A program made the position numbers and the translations under genes. From the IMG/VR virus record IMGVR_UViG_3300015371_000141, positions 1 through 27,150 of that record: DNA of 27,150 nt; one strand, given 5' to 3'. Shown here one piece after another: positions 6,997-15,174 of the stretch. A model generated the notes under the pieces. The model did no database searches, was not told the origin of the DNA, and was given only the letters and a program-made list of their open reading frames with translations. This DNA comes from a virus. Numbering within the stretch: the stretch's first letter is position 1; each line of letters begins with the position of its first letter.

Positions 6997-7598
6997 ACCG
7001 GCGCCGGGGTGTAGGGGTTCTGCGGATCGTCATTCGTGTAGACCGGGAACAACGGCCTGCCGCGAGGGATGCCTGTGGACACCCCAGACGGCGAAAACAG
7101 CCCGGCCAGTGATCCAGGGATCATTTTGGGAGCCGCCGGGGTCTGTCCAGCCGGCACCGCCACCGGGGATGGGGCCACCCCTGGCGACGGTGCCGCTGCC
7201 AACGGGCCGGTCGGACCTGGACCGCCCCCGCCGACCTTGGTCAGATAGGCCCGGGTCTCTGACGGCAGGGCCGCCATGCCCATGCGGGAGACATTCCCAG
7301 GCCCCCAGTTATACGCGGCAAGGGCCTTGTTCATGTCCCCGCCGAACTGGTTGAGCATCTGGCGCAGATACATCGCGCCGCCCTGGATGGCCTGCTCCGG
7401 GATCGTGGGGTCCACCCCCAGCATCTTCGCGGTGCCCGGCATCAGCTGGGTCAGCCCGACCGCTCCCGTCGGGGATCGGGCATATTGGTTGAAATTGCTC
7501 TCAGCCCCCACCAGCCGGCGGAACACGTCCGGCGGGAGGTTGTATTGCTGCGCGGCCTGGAGGATCAGCGCATCAAACGGTGAGCCTTCCTCTGCCAT
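6993..7598 (-). CDS. virion-associated lytic transglycosylase (SLT family)
   Basis: A 201-residue protein with an N-terminal SLT domain. The catalytic Glu is E33 in GAESNFNQ, followed by GAVGLTQLMPGTA (about 45-57), the alanine-rich helix and AAYNWGPG (94-101), the usual order of goose-lysozyme-type transglycosylases. The C-terminal half is Pro/Gly/Ala-rich and ends PYTPAPV. No signal peptide is visible. It should cleave glycan strands of peptidoglycan to open a local hole for DNA entry. The ATG at 7598 shares one base with the stop of the upstream gene (TGATG) and follows a G-rich ribosome site; a GTG one codon earlier is the alternative. The 3' end overlaps the giant gene by 4 bases. In T7 the same activity is the N-terminal domain of gp16, so the two genes look like a split version of that protein. 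A lysis role cannot be excluded. Confidence 0.9.
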   Translation of the reverse strand: MAEEGSPFDALILQAAQQYNLPPDVFRRLVGAESNFNQYARSPTGAVGLTQLMPGTAKMLGVDPTIPEQAIQGGAMYLRQMLNQFGGDMNKALAAYNWGPGNVSRMGMAALPSETRAYLTKVGGGGPGPTGPLAAAPSPGVAPSPVAVPAGQTPAAPKMIPGSLAGLFSPSGVSTGIPRGRPLFPVYTNDDPQNPYTPAPV

Positions 7599-9733
7599 CA
7601 CTGACCCCCGCCCGGCATCGGGACCGGCTCAAGGAAACCGTTCTGGATCACATAGTAGGTGCCGGTCAGCTTGTCGCGGATCGTCGTGCCGTTGGGCTGT
7701 CTGGCGACCTCGGCCGGCACCGGCAGTGGCTCGTTCGGACGCTGTTTCCGCCGGCTCATTCCCATCAGCGCGGTCGGGCGGGTGTCCACGTCAGGGGAGC
7801 TTGTCAGCGGTGTTGGCGGCTGGCGCGATTGTGGCCCGACCTTCTGCTGCGGCGGTCTCTTCGCCGCTGCCGCCACGTTGCCGGCCACGGTGCTGGCTGC
7901 CGTGGGGTCCCGGTATTTGATGATGAAATACTCTTTGGGTCTCTTGTTCTTGTCGAACGGGTCGGGCAGCGTCTGGACCCTGGTGTCGGTCTGGAGCGTG
8001 CCTTCCATCCGGGTGCGTGAGCGGTCCGGGACATCCAGCTCGCCGTTCCGTTCCATTTCGGCCAGAACCTGCTGCACCGCCACCCCCGGCGTCTGGGCCA
8101 GCCTGGGGTTGCGCTGAAGCAGTTGCTGGACCCGTTGCATCAAGACACGTTGCCCGGTGGCATCCAGCCGGGCCTCTGCCTGTAACGGCTGACCGGCCAG
8201 CGGCTGTCCGGAGAGCACGCCGGGGGCACTGGCGGATTTCGGCCCGAACATCGCAGCTACGGTCTGCTGTGCGACAAGGTCCAGCCCGATCTGGGCTTTC
8301 GCATCGGGCGCGTTCGTAGAGGTACCCGAAGCCCCCACTCCAAGGCGGCCTCGCTCGGCGATAGCAGCGGCGGCTTCATCGTCGGGAGCGCTGATCACAC
8401 CCTGGGTCACGTCGCCCTGTTGCTCGGCCACGGTGGCCCGTCTCTGCGGTGCCCCGCTGCCCTGCTGGACCAGCTTCCAGTTCGGCACCCGGTCAAACTG
8501 GTAGGGGATCGGGTTGCCGTTGGCATCCCGCCGCTGCACCTCGACCATGGCCGTCGCTTGATTGTATTCGTCCTTGGTCATCTCCCGCCGGCCATTGACC
8601 TGATCCCGGCGGACGATCTGCGGACCTGTGTTCTCATCGAAGACCGCAACATCGCCCCGGTTGAAAGCGACGGTGGCGGCATCAGCGGCGGCTTGTTCCC
8701 TTTGTTTCTCGGTGGCGAGAGTGCTGTCGTAGGCAGGCTGCCCCGGTTTGATGTCTCTAATAGGCATGTCCACCGGCACACCATTCGGTCCCATTACCGT
8801 CCTGATGCCGGCCTGCTGGCGTGCCATGGCGCCCTGTTCGATCAAGGCACGGTCGGCCAACGTCCGGCGCGTGGCTTCCTGCTGCTGGTAGAGAATGCCT
8901 TGCCCGATCGCCGCGTCGGCCTGGGCGCCACTGGATGCATCCAGCCTCCCGCTGCGCACCAGATCGTCTATGAAGCCGCCGCCCATCAGTTTGATCTGCT
9001 CGGCGCTCATGCCGGCCTGCGAGGCCAGCGCGACAATCGCTGCGGTGTTGATGGCGATCGGCGCCGGGCTGCCGTTGGCGGTCGCCGGTGGGGCATATTT
9101 CGGTCCGCCATTCGCATCCGTGATGCTGCCGGGGTGGACCGGCACCGCCGGCTCATTGTTGGGCACCTGACCATTCGTGGTCGTGGTGTTCGGCGCCGGT
9201 GGCGCACCCGGCACAGGGGAGGACGCGGGTGGCGGTTGCCCCCCGGTGACCATGGGGCTGTTCGGGTGGGTCGCGAGATCAGCGGTGGCCTGGGGGTTCG
9301 GCATGCCTAACCCTGGTCCCCCTGGTCCCCCGGTTGGGCCGGGGGCCACCGTAGCCGCCAAAGAGGGAGGCGGCCCTGATGCGGGCGACACGAACTGCGG
9401 CGGGGCCACCGAAATCGGTCCGCCGGTTGGCTGGAAGGTCGGAAAACCCGGGGTTCCCTCGGGGCTGCCGGGGAGCATCTGGGGCACAATCTGCCCTGAG
9501 AAAGCCGATACGCCCGTGCCCGGAAGGCCACTCTGGAGCCGCCACTGGGCATACTGGTCGTTGGACATCTTGGCGACCTCGGCCGCGCTCTGCCGGGTTT
9601 TCGCCCCATAGTAGCGCGCCTCGGCAAACTTGCTGGCGTCCGGCATGATGATCGAGCCGAGTGTCTTGAGACCGCTGGCGGCCCCTCCCAGACCGGTGGG
9701 GTCCTCAACGTCATAAGCGGACCGTGTCGCCAT
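7598..9733 (-). CDS. large virion/ejection protein (T7 gp15 position)
   Basis: A 711-residue protein I do not recognise by motif. Residues about 1-60 are helical and polar, with KMSNDQYAQWRLQSG near 55-69. Residues about 70-230 are a Pro/Gly/Thr-rich disordered region with a run of Thr and Asn. From about 230 on it is largely helical and Gln/Ala-rich (for example AIGQGILYQQQEATRRTLAD), then a small domain around DPFDKNKRPKEYFIIKYRDP, and the C-terminus contains TGTYYVIQNGFLEPVPMP, which looks like a small beta-structured repeat often found at protein ends. It starts 4 bases after the gp14-like gene and its stop overlaps the transglycosylase start. In T7 this slot is gp15, a tube-forming internal virion protein. 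The assignment rests on position, size and helical character, not on similarity. Confidence 0.75.
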   Translation of the reverse strand: MATRSAYDVEDPTGLGGAASGLKTLGSIIMPDASKFAEARYYGAKTRQSAAEVAKMSNDQYAQWRLQSGLPGTGVSAFSGQIVPQMLPGSPEGTPGFPTFQPTGGPISVAPPQFVSPASGPPPSLAATVAPGPTGGPGGPGLGMPNPQATADLATHPNSPMVTGGQPPPASSPVPGAPPAPNTTTTNGQVPNNEPAVPVHPGSITDANGGPKYAPPATANGSPAPIAINTAAIVALASQAGMSAEQIKLMGGGFIDDLVRSGRLDASSGAQADAAIGQGILYQQQEATRRTLADRALIEQGAMARQQAGIRTVMGPNGVPVDMPIRDIKPGQPAYDSTLATEKQREQAAADAATVAFNRGDVAVFDENTGPQIVRRDQVNGRREMTKDEYNQATAMVEVQRRDANGNPIPYQFDRVPNWKLVQQGSGAPQRRATVAEQQGDVTQGVISAPDDEAAAAIAERGRLGVGASGTSTNAPDAKAQIGLDLVAQQTVAAMFGPKSASAPGVLSGQPLAGQPLQAEARLDATGQRVLMQRVQQLLQRNPRLAQTPGVAVQQVLAEMERNGELDVPDRSRTRMEGTLQTDTRVQTLPDPFDKNKRPKEYFIIKYRDPTAASTVAGNVAAAAKRPPQQKVGPQSRQPPTPLTSSPDVDTRPTALMGMSRRKQRPNEPLPVPAEVARQPNGTTIRDKLTGTYYVIQNGFLEPVPMPGGGQ

Positions 9734-9736
9734 GGA

Positions 9737-10804
9737 TCAAAGCCCCCGATAACTGAAGGAACCGGGTGGAGCGACCGCACCCGAGTTGATCGCCCCCTGC
9801 GCACTGCCGACGCTCGCGCCACCGCCGAACGGATTGCCACCGAAATACCCGGCACCGTAGAGGCCCAGATTGCCCAGCTGGCTCCAGATCCCGGCGAGCT
9901 GCTGCTTATAGGCAGCGTCGGCCTTGGCTTGGCCCAGCGTGTTGGCGGCCAGCACGTTCTCGTTGCCCTGCCTGAGATTGGCCAGCGAGATGTCATTGCC
10001 GTAGCTCAGACCCGCCGTGTCCAGGCCGCTCTGGCCGCGCGAGCGGATCAGCTCATCCAGCGACGTACCCTCAGAGCCGGCGTTGCGGAACGCGATCTGC
10101 CCCGGCAGGGCACGCACCGGAGCACCGGCACGCAGCAGTTCACTCGCCGCCTGGGCCGGCATGATCCCGAACTTGCTGCCGGTGATCGCCTGTCCCACAT
10201 CCATGATCGGCTGGCCGTAGCTGGCGAGCTTGGCGGTCTTGGCGCCGTATTCCCGCACATTGACCGCCGCCTCGGCACCGCGCCGGGCCAGCGCCTTGCG
10301 GGTCTCGCTGTCCATGCCGGCCCCCGGATCGGTCTCGCCGGGGCCTGGGCCGGTGGTGGGCATGTTCTGGTCCAGCAGGAGGTTCTGCTGTTGCGCGCGT
10401 TCGGCCTGCGAGCGCGCCAGCTGCTCGGCGTTGGTTTGGCCCAGCAGTTCCTGCGCCCGCTTGTCCCCCTCCGCTCGCAAGGCTTCCGCCGTCTGGTTCT
10501 CCTGCAACAGGTTCTGCTTGTTGAGGTCCATGGCGCTGCCCTGCGCCTCGCGCATCTGCTGGGCTGCCGCGTAGCGGTCCGTCATGGTCTGGTTCATGAC
10601 GGCGGATTGCGCCTCGGTCTGCCGGCGTGCCGCCTCCATCCGCTGGTTGAAGGCTTGGTTCTGTGCCTGCTGGGTCCGGAGGTTGGCGGTTTCCGTGGCC
10701 TGTGCGGCCTGCTTGGCCGCCCCGGCCGATTGCGCGGCGCCATACACACTCGTACCGGCACCGATGACGGCGGCGGCAATGGGGAGCACTGCGGCATAGC
10801 ACAT
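9737..10804 (-). CDS. internal virion (ejection) protein, T7 gp14-like
   Basis: A 355-residue protein. The N-terminus MCYAAVLPIAAAVIGAG closely recalls the start of T7 gp14 (MCWAAAIPIA), the internal core protein ejected into the outer membrane. A hydrophobic Ala-rich segment (about 4-25) is followed by a long Gln/Ala-rich coiled coil (about 30-170) and a C-terminal Gly-rich part with YGAGYFGGNPFGGGASVGSAQG. The ATG follows a clear AAAGGAGGG ribosome site. The preceding gene starts with the similar MCFS, suggesting the two could be related copies. It lies between a Gln-rich protein and the gp15-position gene, in T7 order. I regard gp14-like as likely; the match is an N-terminal motif plus composition and order. 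Confidence 0.75.
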   Translation of the reverse strand: MCYAAVLPIAAAVIGAGTSVYGAAQSAGAAKQAAQATETANLRTQQAQNQAFNQRMEAARRQTEAQSAVMNQTMTDRYAAAQQMREAQGSAMDLNKQNLLQENQTAEALRAEGDKRAQELLGQTNAEQLARSQAERAQQQNLLLDQNMPTTGPGPGETDPGAGMDSETRKALARRGAEAAVNVREYGAKTAKLASYGQPIMDVGQAITGSKFGIMPAQAASELLRAGAPVRALPGQIAFRNAGSEGTSLDELIRSRGQSGLDTAGLSYGNDISLANLRQGNENVLAANTLGQAKADAAYKQQLAGIWSQLGNLGLYGAGYFGGNPFGGGASVGSAQGAINSGAVAPPGSFSYRGL

Positions 10805-10820
10805 TTGCGCCCTCCCTCCT

Positions 10821-11732
10821 TTAGGCTCTGTTGAACGGCGAGGGGCTGCCCAGGCCCGCCGCCTTGTAAAGATTGTTCTGTTGCAGCCCGCCCAGGTAGC
10901 TCCCGGCAGAGTTCAGCACGCTGCCGAAGATGGACCCCAGCGTGCTTACCGTAGGCACCGCGTTGAGCGACGCGGCGACATCCCCCGCCTGATTGGTGAT
11001 CCCCGAGATCGACTGTCGCTGGGTTTGCAGCTGGTTCCCCACGGTCCCGAGATCGCCGCCCGCAATCGGTGAACCAATGCTCTCCGCGTTGCGCACCTGA
11101 TCCAGCAGGCTCTGCTTGGTGTTCGCCACATTGGTCCGCAGCGTGTTGGCTTGGTTCTCCGCCGTGTCGGTCTGGTCAGCCAGTGTGCGGCCCTCCAGCT
11201 CGCTCATCAGCCCGAACTTGTTGACCAGTGACTGTGACCCGGTCAGCCCGCGCCGTGCCGCGTCGAACGTCACCTCTTTGCTGGCCTCGCGCTTCTGCTG
11301 AGCGAGCTGGTCCTGGACCTTGGCCATGTAATCGCCGGTGTAGGCTTTGAAGTAATCCGGCGTGAACCTGGAGAACGCCTGATCGATCTGGCCTTGCCCC
11401 TCGGACAGAAGCTGTGCCCGCCCGGTGTCGTAGGTGGTCTGGCGGGTCGCCTGATCCGCCGCCTCCTGCCGCTGACGTTCATCCAGCGCTTTCTGGTAAT
11501 CGAACTGCTGCTGATTGAACGTGTTCTGCTTGTCGGCGATCTCCTGTTGCGCCTTCAGCTGCTTGTCCGCCAGCTCCTGCTGCACCGTGGTCTGGTATTC
11601 CGAAACCGACGTGATGCCGCGTTTCAGATAGGACAGCGGGACACCGGCCTCGCCGACCATGATGCTCCCGGTCTCCGGGTCCCATTGCTGCACGTAGGGG
11701 GATTTGCTGCCGCCACTGCCGCTAAAGCACAT
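10821..11732 (-). CDS. Gln-rich coiled-coil virion protein (MCFS start)
   Basis: A 303-residue protein starting MCFSGSGGSKSPYVQQWDP. The ATG at 11732 overlaps the upstream stop (TGATG) and follows an AGAGGTG ribosome site; the frame extends nine codons further upstream without one. Residues about 45-130 are a highly charged, Gln-rich coiled coil (for example QQELADKQLKAQQEIADKQ). The middle part contains EVTFDAARRGLTGSQS and the last third is Gly/Ser/Asn-rich with a possible hydrophobic segment (LGSIFGSVLNSAGSYLGGL). It lies between the gp13-like and gp14-like genes. The Met-Cys start and composition resemble the next gene, so it is probably another internal or ejection protein. Specific function unknown. 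Confidence 0.7.
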   Translation of the reverse strand: MCFSGSGGSKSPYVQQWDPETGSIMVGEAGVPLSYLKRGITSVSEYQTTVQQELADKQLKAQQEIADKQNTFNQQQFDYQKALDERQRQEAADQATRQTTYDTGRAQLLSEGQGQIDQAFSRFTPDYFKAYTGDYMAKVQDQLAQQKREASKEVTFDAARRGLTGSQSLVNKFGLMSELEGRTLADQTDTAENQANTLRTNVANTKQSLLDQVRNAESIGSPIAGGDLGTVGNQLQTQRQSISGITNQAGDVAASLNAVPTVSTLGSIFGSVLNSAGSYLGGLQQNNLYKAAGLGSPSPFNRA

Positions 11733-12253
11733 CAGGACACCTCTTCGTGGCACCGCCACAATTTCCTGGGTTGATAGGCGTCGTTCAGCCGCAGGACATA
11801 GAGGATGTAATCCTCCAGGTTCCGCCCATACTGGTGTAGATACGCCTCTTTGTGCGCGCCCAGCACGTCAAGCCAGCGGCGGCTTTGCAGGTTCGTCGCC
11901 GAGACATAAGCCTCAGCCCGGTGATAGCCGGCGTTCTGCAAGGCGGGGATCACCCAGCGCTGCACCCAAGCCGTCATCGGCCGGATCGTGTAGCGCCACC
12001 GGTCGGTGCCGAACGCGGCGGCGATGACCACTCCCGGACGTACCGGCGTGGCCCCGCAGAGCGCCACCGGCTCGTCCTTCCAGGACCAAATCCGCCAGAG
12101 CGCGCCGCCGGACAGCATGACATCGGCGATCAGCTCGTCCTCGTTGTCATCCCATCGCACCGCGAAGATCTCTTCACGGTCGCGCTGACGCATGTTGCGA
12201 ACGATGTGGCTCACCGCGTCTTCGGTCACCCTGTGCTCAACGATGGCGCTCAT
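11732..12253 (-). CDS. GNAT-fold virion protein, T7 gp13-like
   Basis: A 173-residue protein with an acetyltransferase-like layout: an N-terminal part ending in WSWKDEPVALCGATPV, then WRYTIRPMTAWVQRWVIPAL, and a C-terminal block AYVSATNLQSRRWLDVLGA followed by two further strands. This last block matches the part of GNAT proteins that reads x-N-x-x-x-x-x-x-L-x-x-x-G-F. The same pattern is found in T7 gp13, internal virion protein A, which has the fold without known acetyl-transfer activity and is needed for virion assembly. No clear acetyl-CoA pyrophosphate loop (Q/RxxGxG/A) is seen, supporting a structural or assembly role. The start overlaps the nozzle gene stop by 4 bases (ATGA). It heads the ejection module, as gp13 does in T7. 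Confidence 0.7.
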   Translation of the reverse strand: MSAIVEHRVTEDAVSHIVRNMRQRDREEIFAVRWDDNEDELIADVMLSGGALWRIWSWKDEPVALCGATPVRPGVVIAAAFGTDRWRYTIRPMTAWVQRWVIPALQNAGYHRAEAYVSATNLQSRRWLDVLGAHKEAYLHQYGRNLEDYILYVLRLNDAYQPRKLWRCHEEVS

Positions 12254-13653
12254 TTCGTGTAGCCTTCGATCAGGTTGACGTGGATCGCCGCGAACAGCGC
12301 GGGTCCAGGCGCCTCGTGAACCATCTCAAAACCGAAATGCGTGCCATACCCGGCGAACGGTATGCTCATCAGGCCGAAGGTGTTGCTGTTGACGTTGGCC
12401 ACCAGCTCAAACGCCTCGACATTGTTCGGCAGCATGCCCGCCTTGAGCGACCACGCACCCTCGCACATCACATCGAGGCTCTTGATGCGCTTGTTCTCGG
12501 TGGGCGCACTGTTGTCCAGGTGCGGCGTGCGGATGGTGACCCGCGAGCTGTCATACTCGGCCCGCGAAGCCCCGCCATAGAAATACAGGTCACCCGTGGT
12601 GGACTGCGCGACCACACGCTGGCCCACCACCGCGAAACTCTCCACCTGAAATCCCGGCGTGAAGCTGGACCACGCGGTGATGTCACCGGCGGGGAAGTAG
12701 CTCAGCACGTAGATCACGCCGTTCACGTGAAGCCAGTAGCGCCCGAACGCCGGCTGGATCACCGCGCGGGCCTGGGCCGTGAGTTCAGGCGTGTCGCGCA
12801 GGATCGGTTGCAGCAGAAGGTCGATCGCGGCGCCCACGTCAGACACCCCGGCGACGTTGGTCACGGTCGCGGTCTTGAGGCTGCGCACACCGCTGTCCGA
12901 GAGGAAGAGGACATCCCCCGTGTAGAGCTGGACCACGCTCTGCGGCGCGACCGTGCCCACGCGCAGCACCTGTGCCAGCTCGTCATTCGCGGGATCGGGG
13001 TCCAGCTTCCAGATCTGGGTGGCCAGACGCGAGAACACCGCCATGTTGGAATAGAACACCTCCATGGACACGGCCGGTTCGGCATCAGGATCGTTCTGCG
13101 CGGTATGAATGAACCCGGCACCTGGGGCAGCGACATCGGACGGGTCCTGTTCGGCAGGATCACCGACCCCCGAGAAGCGCAGGTATAGCCCGTCAGCGCG
13201 ATACATCTTGGTCTTGTAGGTGCGCGCGTAGGTGCCGGTGACCATCGCGCCACCCACGTCCAGCACCAGGGCGCCGTTGAACCAGTTATAGGTCCGCCCG
13301 CTGGCCCCAAGGCCCACGACATAGAAGCTGTCACTGTAGGTCTCGACATCCAGATAGGCCACGATGGCTTCGCCGGGGCTGGCCAGATTGTGTGAGACCG
13401 AGGTCACCGGCAGACCCGAGAAGACCGGTGCGGTGGGACAGCCGAACACGTGCAGCGTGTTGAACTGTCCCGTCATGGTCCACGGCATCGCGGCACTCGC
13501 CAGCTGCACGAACGCCAACCGCTTCTCGACCTCGCCCCCCGGGTTGATCAGCGCGTTCTCCAGCCGACGCAGCGAGCCAGCGGGCGCGGTCAGTGCCGTC
13601 CGGCGGGTATCCAGCCCCCGGCGGAAATCCGAGACGGAAAAGACCTTCGGCAT
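12250..13653 (-). CDS. tail nozzle / packaged-DNA stabilisation protein
   Basis: A 467-residue beta-rich protein. Its N-terminus, SDFRRGLDTRRTALTAPAGSLRRLENA followed by NPGGEVEKRLAF, is the characteristic opening of podophage tail nozzle proteins, the group that includes P22 gp10-type stabilisation proteins and T7 gp12-type tubular proteins, which close the tail channel below the adaptor. The rest is a series of short strands (for example SDSFYVVGLGASGRTYNWFNGALVL and RVVAQSTTGDLYFYGG), fitting a beta-propeller. The ATG overlaps the adaptor stop by one base (TAATG). Order adaptor then nozzle is the usual one. Whether it is nearer P22 or T7 type cannot be decided by eye. Confidence 0.75.
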   Translation of the reverse strand: MPKVFSVSDFRRGLDTRRTALTAPAGSLRRLENALINPGGEVEKRLAFVQLASAAMPWTMTGQFNTLHVFGCPTAPVFSGLPVTSVSHNLASPGEAIVAYLDVETYSDSFYVVGLGASGRTYNWFNGALVLDVGGAMVTGTYARTYKTKMYRADGLYLRFSGVGDPAEQDPSDVAAPGAGFIHTAQNDPDAEPAVSMEVFYSNMAVFSRLATQIWKLDPDPANDELAQVLRVGTVAPQSVVQLYTGDVLFLSDSGVRSLKTATVTNVAGVSDVGAAIDLLLQPILRDTPELTAQARAVIQPAFGRYWLHVNGVIYVLSYFPAGDITAWSSFTPGFQVESFAVVGQRVVAQSTTGDLYFYGGASRAEYDSSRVTIRTPHLDNSAPTENKRIKSLDVMCEGAWSLKAGMLPNNVEAFELVANVNSNTFGLMSIPFAGYGTHFGFEMVHEAPGPALFAAIHVNLIEGYTK

Positions 13654-14405
13654 TACGGACCCGAACCCGGACCGCTACCGTAACCGGGCGGGATGTAGTC
13701 CAGGCCCAGCGTCGGCTGGCGGGCACCACGCGCCTGGGCATCGCCCCCGCCGGTGCCGATCGACACGGGCCTTGTCCCCTTATGGCTGAACTGCCTCACC
13801 CTGTGCCGGCGCATGGCCTCGTTGGCCTTGGCCAGTTTCATCGGCGCGTCCTTGGCTGCGTCCCGTGCCAGGAGTTCAGCCGCCGAGAACAGCACGATCA
13901 GGTTGTCCGGCAGCGTGGCCACGTCGCTGTCATTGATCATCGGGGCCACGGTCTTGGTGCCGCGCAGCCGGACGAGGGCGTTGGCGGCCTGCGCGGATGC
14001 ATCAGGGACCGGCCAGAGTTCAAACCGGTTATCGTCGGGATGATGCATCCATTTCTGCGTGGGCCAGCTCTTGAAGCCGTTGTCGCTGTTCCACAGTGTC
14101 ATGTCGTACGGGCCGATGCCGTAGGACAGCTCGTTGTAGACCGTGTTGATCAGCACCCAGATGTTGGTGATGTCATCGAACGCGAGATCGCTGGGGTAGG
14201 TGTAATACCGCTGACCGTCGAACAGCTGGACATCGCGGTCCACGATCAGCTGCGGCCAGTTGTAGTTCCGATAGAGATCGAGCTGGGTACGGTTCAGGTA
14301 ATAGAGCAGCGTCTCCCTGTCATTGATCCCATGGGCCACGTTGGTGCTGTGACCGATCTCGGCCCGCAGATCGGTCAGCATCTCCCGTAGCTGTCGCGCG
14401 GCCAT
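13653..14405 (-). CDS. head-tail adaptor (connector) protein
   Basis: A 250-residue protein. Residues about 1-60 are helical, with the segment RETLLYYLNRTQLDLYRNYNWPQL typical of podophage adaptor proteins, which form a ring beneath the portal. Next come beta elements (FDGQRYYTYPSDLAFDDITNIWV) and a Trp/Pro-rich region, then helices with LFSAAELLARDAAKDAPMKLAKANEAMRRHR, and a Gly/Pro-rich tail (YGSGPGSGP). The ATG has a GGGGGTG ribosome site just upstream and lies 3 bases after the preceding stop. Its place between the capsid block and the nozzle gene supports the assignment. Confidence 0.75.
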   Translation of the reverse strand: MAARQLREMLTDLRAEIGHSTNVAHGINDRETLLYYLNRTQLDLYRNYNWPQLIVDRDVQLFDGQRYYTYPSDLAFDDITNIWVLINTVYNELSYGIGPYDMTLWNSDNGFKSWPTQKWMHHPDDNRFELWPVPDASAQAANALVRLRGTKTVAPMINDSDVATLPDNLIVLFSAAELLARDAAKDAPMKLAKANEAMRRHRVRQFSHKGTRPVSIGTGGGDAQARGARQPTLGLDYIPPGYGSGPGSGP

Positions 14406-14408
14406 GGC

Positions 14409-15074
14409 TCACCCCCGGGGACGTTCGTCGGGCTGGCTGGGCCGGCGCTGGCGCCGCTCCACGTCCGGCAGATGATCCGGCTGGCGCGTGGTCGCCGGGG
14501 CATGCACCCCGCCCATGTTGACCCTGGCACGGGGCAGATCGGCCACTGCGGGCATCGCCACGTTCGATCCGCCGGTCAGGCCCAGGGCCACCAGATCCAG
14601 CCCCGGGTCGTCCTCGTCCTGGGCATGCGCGGCGATCTCGTCAGCGGTGGGTTCACCGTCATTCATCGCGGGGTCCGGCTCGGCGATCACCACCTGCCGG
14701 GCCACCAGATCCTTGAGGACCAGGGGCTTCAGCTTGGGATCGGGGCTGTCCGGTCGCGTGGGCGGCGGGATGATGATCGGCAGCGTGCAGATCGGCAGGC
14801 TCTGGTCCCCGGTCGGCAACCGGGGCCGGTTACCCGGGAACACCGTCGTGATGTATTCCTCACGGTAGAGAAATTTCAGCCGGGCCAGCATCTCGTCATT
14901 GGTCATCTCGCAGGTGCCCACGACATGGATGTCGTAGACCGCGTCCTCGCCGTGGATGTATTGCACGATCAACAGTTCCGGGAAGGTCAGCGGATTGAAC
15001 CGGCTGCGCACAACCGCGTTGCCCATGTCGCCGCCAAGACCAACCTCGCAGCGCAGCAACTGATACTCAGGCAT
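14409..15074 (-). CDS. phage protein of unknown function downstream of capsid gene
   Basis: A 221-residue protein. I chose the ATG at 15074 because GGAGG (15080-15084) is five bases ahead of it; the adjacent ATG at 15077 would be only two bases away. The first 90 residues look folded (YQLLRCEVGLGGDMGN, then PLTFPELLIVQYIHGEDAV and DEMLARLKFLYREEYITTVFPG), while the rest is Pro/Asp-rich and probably disordered, ending in an Arg/Pro-rich tail. I recall proteins with this start next to podophage capsid genes, but none with a known role. It begins about 100 bases beyond the capsid stop, after a large inverted repeat. Confidence 0.75.
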   Translation of the reverse strand: MPEYQLLRCEVGLGGDMGNAVVRSRFNPLTFPELLIVQYIHGEDAVYDIHVVGTCEMTNDEMLARLKFLYREEYITTVFPGNRPRLPTGDQSLPICTLPIIIPPPTRPDSPDPKLKPLVLKDLVARQVVIAEPDPAMNDGEPTADEIAAHAQDEDDPGLDLVALGLTGGSNVAMPAVADLPRARVNMGGVHAPATTRQPDHLPDVERRQRRPSQPDERPRG

Positions 15075-15107
15075 CATCGCCTCCAAATAGTTTCACGTGA
15101 GACGTAA

Positions 15108-15163
15108 CGCCGTGTGTGCAGCCAGGGGAGGGAACGCCCAAAACTCGTCCTGCACACACGGCG
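15108..15163. repeat. 14-bp inverted repeat between capsid gene and next gene
   Basis: Arms 15108-15121 and 15150-15163 are perfect reverse complements (core GCCGTGTGTGCA / TGCACACACGGC), separated by 28 bases. It begins 11 bases beyond the capsid stop codon. There is no T-run on either side, so it is not a textbook terminator; an RNA stem-loop that protects the capsid message or reduces read-through is the likeliest role. An 8-base palindrome TCACGTGA (15093-15100) lies just beyond it. Confidence 0.65.
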
Positions 15164-15174
15164 CCTTGCACAGC

